Shown here: in pieces, positions 51,855 to 61,100 of the stretch
Numbering within the stretch: the stretch's first letter is position 1
How the letters are laid out: each line of letters begins with the position of its first letter
NCBI GenBank assembly: GCA_023634235.1
Contig: JAMKCF010000019.1
Span: 11,053,684 to 11,117,683, forward strand
Direction of reading: 5' to 3'
From: Pisaster brevispinus
Lineage: Eukaryota > Echinodermata > Asteroidea > Forcipulatida > Asteriidae
DNA: 64,000 nt
Notes under the pieces: model-generated
Seen by the model: the letters and a program-made list of their open reading frames with translations, nothing else
Told to the model about the DNA's origin: nothing
The model's database searches: none
Translations under genes and position numbers: made by a program

Positions 51855-51859
<5 letters not shown>
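51284..51859. mobile_element. Foldback element with perfect 131-bp inverted arms
   Basis: 51284-51414 and 51729-51859 are exact reverse complements by direct comparison. Outer ends are atatatatccaatgaaatcg, inner ends ttctggacagactg. The 314-base centre holds two full and one partial copies of a 32-base direct repeat and an inverse copy of its core. No ORF, so non-autonomous. It adjoins a (TA)n tract, which may be its target. Confidence 0.85.
51653..51735 (+). repeat. 32-bp tandem repeat inside the foldback element
   Basis: The unit gattttgtaggccagaccta + gaaggccagtc(a/t) begins at 51653, 51685 and 51717 (the last partial). The reverse complement of its core, acctaggtctggcctacaaa, lies just before at 51617. 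Confidence 0.9.
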
Positions 51860-51891
<32 letters not shown>

Positions 51892-52390
51892 GGGGGGGGA
51901 CAAAACTGAAAGTGATTCTTAACATACATCAGATGAGACACATGACTCAACGAAATTAAACTTTCCATATGAACGCTTTCAAAGTTGTTGCGGAAATAAC
52001 TGTTTTTATTTTAAAACTTTTAGGCAACGTATTGAGGCGAAGGACGGTCGCCGTGTGGCTGGGAGAAGGACTTAGGCCTCTAGGCCTAACAAAAGTGTGA
52101 CCAGCAAAGGTCGTAAGAAATTACTATCCTTGTGATTCGAGAAAACTGCATGTGTGAATGTTTGGTCGTTATTCTGGCATTTTTTAAGTAATTGCTGGCA
52201 TTATGATTGCTTAAAACTAAATTCTGCACATGCAGGAATGGGGGGGAAAAAATTCTTGGAGTGATTCCAGCATAAAAATAATACAACAGCCTTGCCCTAC
52301 TTTTTTTATCAGAAGAGCCATTTTATTGTTTGTGACCTTCTGCTGGGGCAAAAGAGTTGTATTTTAAGTGCTTGGGAGAAAGGACGTATA

Positions 52391-52453
52391 GCCTTCCGAC
52401 CTGCAGCTTCCGGGCACTCAACGCGTCGTGTGCCCGGAAGCATGTCGAAAGGC
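52391..52453. repeat. GC-rich hairpin, about 25-bp arms
   Basis: gccttccgacctgcagcttc + cgggcac pairs with gtgcccggaagcatgtcgaa + aggc, with a few mismatches, around a 12-base loop containing ACGCGT. Confidence 0.7.
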
Positions 52454-52650
52454 TGGACGACGGTTGGTGTTTTCCCCCTTCGCGAGAGTAGATCGAGGGA
52501 GGTATTTTTCAATATACACCGGCTTCTGTATACTGGTGTTTAACTGTTCCTCAGCTGGAACTTGCCCATTTCCCTTGGTTTCCTCCATTGTTCACACTGG
52601 TCCACCTATAACAATGCCGTTCATGTACCCCACAGAGTTAAGAAGCACAA

Positions 52651-52685
52651 CCCGATTATGAGCAGCGCTGGAGCTCATAATCGGG
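52651..52685. repeat. Perfect 13-bp hairpin
   Basis: cccgattatgagc and gctcataatcggg are exact inverses separated by 9 bases (agcgctgga). No T-run follows. Confidence 0.75.
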
Positions 52686-54728
52686 CTGAGAACGGGGTAT
52701 CCAATTGTGGTCCCAATCTTTAACTTGAGTTGTTGAAGTCTTTCTCTATGGTTGAAGCTAGCATTAGTAATTGTGTCAAAACAAAAACGCCAATGCTTTT
52801 ACGATCTCAATGTTGTAATTGCAGTAATTGTGGTCATGTTTACAGCATGACAACGGCTTTCAGAGGCTGTTTGCATTTGCGGGGCAATTAGAGGTTTTGG
52901 GCTTTGACCGAGCCCGGGTACCTCCGGCAAAACATTTCATTCATCGCAGAGCTCTGAAGATCTACCATCATCCTATGAAAACAATGAACTTATTTGGCCA
53001 AAAGTAGAAGAGACCCGTAAGTCCAAATTTATACAATACGATCACATTGTGTGAAACTTATTTAGAAACATCACTTGGTGACATGGGCGGTCATGGTTCA
53101 CAATGAATCGCCAGTAAATCCACGAAAGGATCGACAGAACTGGAGATAATTGGCAATCTTTGTATTGTGTCTTCGAATGACATTAAGAAACTGGTTCACT
53201 TATAGGTTTTACTAGTAAAAGGACAGGGGCACAACAAAGGATTGAACCCCTACTTTGGGGATCAGAGACGGAAGTCCACCTTTCTGTTCCATGGTGATGG
53301 TGCTAGTCTTTTTTAATGATGAAAATACTGTAGATTTATTCCATTTTTTTAAAAGAACTAAATGTATTTTAAATTTTATCCAGAGCTCTACTACCCAAGT
53401 GAATACAATATGTTTGTGTTATACAAAAATGTAGAAGTTGTGTTATGAGAAACCATTATCCTACGCAAGATAGATAAATAAATAAATGGGCCCTAAATCA
53501 TTTTATTTTTAAAGGACCTACCAGTAAGGGAGCAGAGCGAGCCAAATATTTCTCTATAGACTCAGACTTCAATATGCAGTGAGTCCTCAAGAATCCCTAT
53601 TGATTTGAAGTGAATAAAAGACGTAGGCGGCGCAACAAACAAAGGGGTGTCACTTATTCCAACCCTGCCTGAGGTATCAGCCTTGAGATTTCTTTCTGGA
53701 GCTTCTTCCTTTACTTCTTCGATTCAATAAGAATGAAGTAAAATGTCTTAGAGAACATGTGTACACTGGTGGGAAAAAAGGACATCTCTTTTGAAAGTTC
53801 ATTTATTTTAAGTAATATCTTTGGTCATAATTATAGAGTATAACCTTAATACTTATCGCTGTTTATCTTGACCCTTGCATCCAAGAGTCTTGAACTGTAC
53901 TGAAGGAAGAGACAACGAACGGTGCATCATTGATCTTTCTTATCCCATTACATAACTAGTATTTCAAAGCTTTGTTTATCTTACATCTAAAAGAGGAAAA
54001 CGCCTTGGAGCAAAATGGCAAAACAATGAGATCTGACAGGTCCCGGCAGACATCGAGTTATTTTCTGCCACAGGACAGTTTACATTCATGGTACATTGTG
54101 AATGGACAGACAGATAAAGGCGTTCAGCTGGAAGTTTCTTTGGCTACTTAGCTCATTGTCTTTTAGGATAACAAAGAAGTATAGCTAAGAGTTCTTGTAA
54201 ATGTTAATAATGTCACTTAAGTCTATTTGTTGTACGAATCATTTACATTCGTATTTTGTCAATTTGTTTTTTTCACTTTTGTTTATAATAGGGCAGGGCT
54301 GCTCGTGTAAGAGATGATTTCAAGGCTGGGTTGCTCGAATAATCAAAACATATTGTTGAATAGAAAGGAAAACAAGTTTTGAGATAAGAAATCGTTATAA
54401 GTGACTCAGTGACTGTTTCGAAGGCCCAACTGTGAATAGAAGCTACAGTAAGATGCAGCCTGTCGAAAGACATCCTTAAAACTAAATGTACAGAATCTTT
54501 TCTGTATTGAAGAATGGTAATTCAGGGTACGGCAGGTAGAGTTGCAATCGGGGCAATGGTTTGTCGGAAGCTATCGAAACAGACGATTATTAATCATGCT
54601 TATCAGGGACCAATTTCACAAAGTGCTAGAAATTGTGTAATAAAGGATATAATACAATGCACATTTCTGTCGTCTTGTTTTCAGATGCTACACACAAGAG
54701 GGCAGCAGATCATGAGACGTACATTATT

Positions 54729-54873
54729 CGGTTTGCGGTAACACCATGTGTATATCTACTTTGCTGTGTAGATTGTGTTCTTTCTTTGTGCTTGATCTAC
54801 TTCACAAAGAACAAAATCTACACAGCAAAGTAGATACACACAAAAGACATGCTGTTACGGTTACCGCAAACCG
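54729..54873. mobile_element. Palindromic hairpin MITE 5' of NEMF
   Basis: cggtttgcggtaac at 54729 and gttaccgcaaaccg ending at 54873 bound near-inverse arms that include tatctactttgctgtgtaga. The loop is about a dozen bases. agatcatgaga(c/t)gt occurs directly at 54707 and 54917 outside it. The right arm has about 9 extra bases. Confidence 0.75.
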
Positions 54874-55127
54874 AACATACATTGATACCTCACCATGCAA
54901 TGCCTCAAAATTATTTAGATCATGAGATGTCCTCTTTTTGACAATTCATTATGGACGATTGAGGGCGGTATTTCTCTTACGCCATAAGCAAGTTCTACGA
55001 TTTACGCAGTTGGCCCACGTTGGGATGAGTAATGAGTTCTCAAAGTTGGTTTTGTCACATTTTTCAACATTATAGTTAATTCGAACATAATATTATATTG
55101 ACTAAAGGGTCGCTCTGGAAATTCACC
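54874..55127 (+). promoter_or_regulatory. Presumed NEMF promoter and 5' UTR region
   Basis: Between the hairpin and the NEMF ATG. No TATA box stands out. Assigned by position only. Confidence 0.3.
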
Positions 55128-55186
55128 ATGAAGTCTAGATTTACAACGATTGATTTGCGAGTGGCTATTGCCGAGTTGGGCACAAG
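55128..55186 (+). CDS. NEMF: NEMF coding exon 1
   Basis: Encodes residues 1-19 plus two bases: [19 protein letters not shown]. The ATG sits in caccATGa. The donor is ACAAG|gtgagt, phase 2. The first eleven residues are nearly those of human NEMF, which identifies the true start although the exon lies 2.9 kb from the next one. Asp9 is part of the conserved NFACT-N active-site set. Confidence 0.93.
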
Positions 55187-58100
55187 GTGAGTGGTGATAT
55201 TTTTGGCATGTGTATTATTTACTATTTCGTACTATTAGTATGTAATAAAATAATTAGTAATACTAAACTATAGTTAAAAGTACGACTACAAAATACAAGC
55301 GAAAATAATTACTTAACTACTTTAGTTTAAATGCATGACATGAGAATTGAGATTGAGACATGAGGTGTGTGTGTGGGGGGGGGGGGGCATGGGGGGACGT
55401 ACTCCTAGAACTATTCGGTTCGTTCCGCTATCGTCTCCCCGACCCTCATAGGTCATCATGTACAAAATCCTATTCGAAACTTTTTCCCCTTCACGTTTAT
55501 GCACCTGGACTTCTCTTTTGAAAACGGAGCTCGCCAAAATTAGGCTCTATGTGTTCATTGTTTTCACAGTGAGCTCGGGGTGGGTCCAGAAAATCCACTC
55601 CGCAAAAAAAAGGTGCAAAAAATGATAAATTCCCATCGTTTATTCAGAATCGTCGCCTTCCGATAACAAAAATGGCCGCCGTCGCTTGTATCACTGGTAC
55701 GCTACGTGCAACGCTGGTCCACGACATGCCTTAAGCTGGTAATCAATAGTATTCTGTGCGCAACACTGGTCCACAATAATCAATGTCTTATCTTTTATAC
55801 GTAAACCGTTAGTTATTGTGAACCAGCGTTGCGCGCAGCATACCATTGATACAAGCGACGGCGGCCATTTTTGTTATCGGAAGGCGACGATTCTGAATAA
55901 ACGATGGGAATTTATCATTTTTTGCACCTTTTTTTTGCGGAGTGGATTTTCTGGACCCACCCCGAGCTCACTTTGAAGACAATGAATAGATAGAGCCTAA
56001 TTTTGGCGTGCTCCGTTTTCAAAAGAGAAGTCCAGGTGCATAAACGTGAAGGGGAAAAAGTTTCGAATAGGATTTTGTACATGATGACCTATGAGGGTCG
56101 GGGAGACGATAGCGGAACGAACCGAATAGTTCTAGGAGTAGGGGGGGACGTATCTGACCTAGCAGTGCTACCGTAGTGCCAATACCCTGGACTCACTGAC
56201 CCTCCGCGTCTTCTGGGTTACTTTATCATATGTTGGTTTTGGTCCACCTCCAACTCCACCCATACCCATGGTCCATACTTTGTAATTGTAGGCGGTAGCA
56301 CCAGCAGTAGCAGAGCCTACACCCCACCTTTATCTATAGCATCAATCAGTATACAGGAACTGACATGACTTTTTGAGTTAGAACTAAATTTTTGGACCTA
56401 TAGTAGTACTACTATAGTTTTAGTATAGTAATATTTTCCACCAACCAATAATCACTTACCGATTTCGCGTGGTGAGTACATTATCAATGTACTCATTAAA
56501 CCTACTCCTAGAATTACGAGGTTTGTTCCGCTATGGTCTCCACGAACCTCATAGAGTGACATGTACTAAATCCTATTCAAAATTTGCCCTTCACGTTTAC
56601 ATGCCTACAGCTTTTTTTAAAAATCCAATCTTGCCAAAATTAGGCTGTAGAAAATCCACTCCAGGAGCAACCGTATTTGTTACCGAAAGGCAAGAATTCT
56701 GAAAAACGGTGAGAATTTATCGATTTTCTGGGCCAGCAATAAATTTATGCATTACACAATTTATTGCAAATCACATAAGTTCTTAGATTGTGTATCATGA
56801 TTTTTCAAAGTGGACAAAATTGGGTAAATCTGGTCACTAGTCTGACAAAAAATGGTCAAATTGAACAGGTAATAGGATAACTACATGGACTGTGTCGTAA
56901 CCCTCTGGTCTGCGACCGTCGGGAGGATTGAGGGTTACGATTATCGCAACTAGGTCAGACACTGGGCATCTTGACCACTTGTTGCTGTTCATTAACCCTT
57001 TCAATACCATTGTTGAGTTTACTCGACGTGCACCGTGTAGTGCTTCCGTACCAATGTCGAGTTTACTCGACAAAAAAAGTCGCGGCGTTTGAGACCCTGT
57101 ATTTATTTTGTTTGGCGCCCTCTGTTGTTGACCTTTATATAGACGGGTAGCTTGTTTATCGAGCATTGCAATGGTGTGTATTGTATAAGGGGTCGCCATT
57201 ACAATTTTCTGAGAAAAACTACATTGTATGCAGCAGTACTTCCAGATTTCATGCTGCCGTTTTCCCGGCAAAAAATCACCATCATGGCTGTTCGTGACCC
57301 GGAGGTTTTGGTTGAAATATTTGTAGTTAGTGACTCCGAATTAGACTTGGAAATATTTGAAGAAGAACCTAGTGAAGATTCGGATGAAACTCGTGATGTC
57401 TCGTCGCAAGGCTCGTACAGTAATGGCAGCGATCCTGACGATATACCGGTAGCTGGACCAAGCACTGCACCCCTTCAACGCCGTGGCTTGGGCATGGGCT
57501 TGGCGGGCCTCAACCCATTCGTGTCGATTGAGGAGGCAAAGGACATGAAGATAATACATACAAATTTGACATCATATGAAAGGTCATTTCATTAGCTACA
57601 AATTGTATGCACAAAGTTTGTCTTCACACAGAAAATCAAGATTGAAAAAAGTGAACACTGCACTTTTTTTTGTGTGTGAAAAAATGCGGTACAGAGCAGT
57701 GTGACCCCTATAAACAATGCGGTATTGAAAGGGTTAATGTTCACTGTTCAGCACAGTAATGTTGTCAACAAACCAGTATTCCTTAAATCTTTGGTTGTCA
57801 GAACATTAAATATACAGAGAATGATTTCGTCCAGCAATTTGTCATTGCAAAAATTATAGTCTGAGCATGTTTTGTGTGTACTGGATGCTAATAATGAGTA
57901 ATGTGGCATTTTGTTGCGCTCTACATAGGGAAATCATTCACTGTAGTTCTTGGAGTAGCGTACATAAAATGTATCTTTTGTTTGGCAGGGTATTGTGGAA
58001 ATATTTAGCACATAAAATAAAAAAAGTTTGTTTTTATTCATCAGGTTAATGGGTCTTCGAGTCATCAACATTTATGATATCAACAGCAAAACATATCTCA

Positions 58101-61100
58101 TTAAACTGCAAGGGTAAGCTGAAATAATCAATCCAATAGTCTAGAGTCCTGCCCCCTCTTTATGCATCTAAGTCGTTCCCACTGTTTCTTAAAACATTTG
58201 TGTTCAAGTTTATGCCATCACAAAGTCAGGATTGTTCCTTGCCAATGTTTGCCGTGACGAGGCCATGGGGTCTAGTACACTAAGTTTAAATTCTGATGGC
58301 TGGGTCACCACAGTGGCCTCTGTGACCTCTGTGTAATTCCAGGCCTGTGACATTGTTACACATATTTTTCTGATGGTAAATTAAGATCTTTTGATGATAT
58401 TTGTTTCCAGCACTGACCAGAAAGAGATGCTTTTCATTGAATCTGGAAACCGTCTGAATAGCACCGATTTTGACTGGCCCAAGAGTAACATGCCGTCCAA
58501 CTTCAGCATGAAACTCAGGAAACATCTAAGGAGTAGACGCTTGACTCAGTTACGCCAGCTGGGCTTAGATCGAGTTGTTGATATGCAGTTTGGATCTGAT
58601 GAAGCCGCCTACCATCTTATTGTGGAGTTGTATGACAGAGTAAGTCTGTTATTTCACACTCTCTTATTAAGCCTGGATGGCTGGTCACTGTGGTCAAGTG
58701 GTTAGACAGCAGGACTTGCAATCACAAGGTTGTGGGTTCGAGTTGGGCCAAGCCAACCACTTATTTCACAATGATGAGAATAAGGAGTGTCGTCTAGTTA
58801 TTGAATTGCAATTTATTGATATGTGCAGTTCATAATCATAGACAACAAACCAATGTTTGTATGAGAGAGATTGGCTGTTGCCAGCTTGGCTTTTATATAT
58901 CCCCTTGTGAGAGCTTTGCTGAGTTCCCTTGTTGGGAAGATCATCTAAGCAAACAAAACAAACTAGTAAATTTCACTATTCACCCACCAACTCTACTGAC
59001 ATGTTTTCACCAGTAACATACAAACACACAAAGTGATAATTTGATTCACTTACAATAACCCAGTGATTGATGTTGTGTTTGGAGTAATGATTTCATTTGG
59101 AATAATGATTTCTGCCCTAAAAAAAAATAAGTTGGTACAATTTTATCCAAAAGTCCATGCAATATATTCCTTAAGTTGAGGACACTATATGAGTGCACTG
59201 TTCGGTTTGGGTGTATAGGAACAGATTTACCCAAACCAGTGACCTTATAGTATGTCCACCTTATCTGAAAATGGCTTATGATGGAAATTATTTCGGGAAC
59301 TGAAACTGCAGAATATCATTTATTGGTATCCATGTTAGAGCACCCAGTAAGCTTTTGAGATAAATCTTTGTAATAATGATTTTGTCTTTGTTTCTTACTA
59401 GGGTAATGTTATCCTAACAGACCATGAATACATCATCTTGAATCTACTGAGAACAAGGAAAGACAGTGAGGATGTAAGGTTTGCCGTCAGGGAGAAGTAT
59501 CCACTAGACATAGCCATGAAGCCCTCACCACTCCCAGAACCAAATCGGTAAAGTCTTATCACTTCTAGTTTGATAATATTCATTCCTTGAAGGCTGTGGT
59601 TAAGAACGCCATGATTTCATCAGATACAGTCAACTTCCAAGCTCTTGTCTCAATGCCTGCCTGCCTCCATGCTGAAAGATGGTTGCTTTGATGAGGCATC
59701 ATATTAAATCAAAATCGGTACAGCTTGGGAAGAACATGAGAGGTTGTGACTTAATTCTGTTAACCCTCCTACTCTTGGTACCATTTTCCAGTGAGTTGAC
59801 CAATTATTTGAAACCATTCAACTGCACAGGTTGTGTATGATGGCACAACTGTGCACAGACCTAACTTTGTGCATGTGTGTACTGTGTAATTCACCATATT
59901 ACCCTCAAGGCTGACATAGTTGATCATTCAGAGCCATAGTGGTCATAGTTATATTAAATTGTCAGAGAGTAGGAGGGTTGACTTTGTACTGTGTAGATGA
60001 TTTCACTGCATGATATTGTATTGCTGGCTGTCATAGTTCATCTCTCGTTCAAAACCATCGTGGATGATATTGAATGGTCAGTCAGTAGGAGGGTTGACTG
60101 TGTACTCTTTAGATAAATTTACCAAGCAATATCATATTGCAGGCTGGCATACTTTGTCTATTTGTTAAAACCACAGTGAATGATATTGAATGGTCTGACT
60201 CAGTCAGTAAGATTCCTGAGCACATTTTCTCATACTATTTTTCTTGGCTCTTTGATTACAGGTTAAAGGAAATCTTAGAAAGTGGCAAACAAGGAGACTT
60301 CATCCGGAAAATCCTCAATCCACATTTTGGTACGTTCCAAGTTCATTCAACATAAACATTCTTGTTGGGTTTATTGATGATAGTGAAGTCTTAAAGACGG
60401 TTACTGAGTGAGATTTAACTGACATCTGCTCCCTGGTTATTTTATTCTCCAGCATTCGGACCAGCTGTGATTGACCACTGTTTACTCAAACAAGGATTTC
60501 CAGCAGGTGTCAAATTGACCAAAGACTTCATTGTTGATGAAGGTAATGGGCTCATGAAATTAGATTAAAATGTCATAAGCAGTTCATTAAGCAAGGTAAA
60601 ACTTGAAGCTGTTTCTGATGGAGATAAGTTAGGAAGGTAGGTTTGCAGTGGCACCATGAGAAGAGCCTGTTATAACTCCCGGCTCTTCTGAGAGTCGCCA
60701 CTACTCAAAAAAGATTTATTTACTTGGTGTTACCACTAACCTATCTTCATTATTCAATTCATTTAGACAATTTTTAATTACACAAAATTTACTTGTACTT
60801 ATTTAAGTATTGATTATTTCAATCTACTTTATGCTGATTTGAAGAACCATGACTTGGATTGATTTTAGTTTGATTCAACGAGAACCGACAAAGGTTTTTA
60901 ATCAAGCTTTCAATTTACTTTTTCAGAAATCCCAAAGTTGTTGTTGGCCCTTAGGGATGCCGAAGAGTTAATGGAAGAGTCAGGTCATTCACACAATAAG
61001 GTAATTATTCAAAAACAATTCACTCTAAATTTTCCTTTCTTTCAGTAGTAAACCAGATTTCTCAGATCATATGTATTTGTTTATTAGCCATTGGTATTTT

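Larger units (their letters stand above)
51860..54728. other. RHOU-NEMF spacer
   Basis: Contains an (AT)n/T/G run at 51.85-51.90 kb and two short hairpins (52.39 and 52.65 kb). The rest shows no exon or repeat I can support. Confidence 0.5.
55187..58044 (+). other. NEMF intron 1, transposon-rich
   Basis: GT-AG intron of 2858 bases. It contains a long-armed palindrome, a decayed half copy of it and a piggyBac-like derivative, each listed separately. Together they fill more than half of the intron. Confidence 0.9.
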
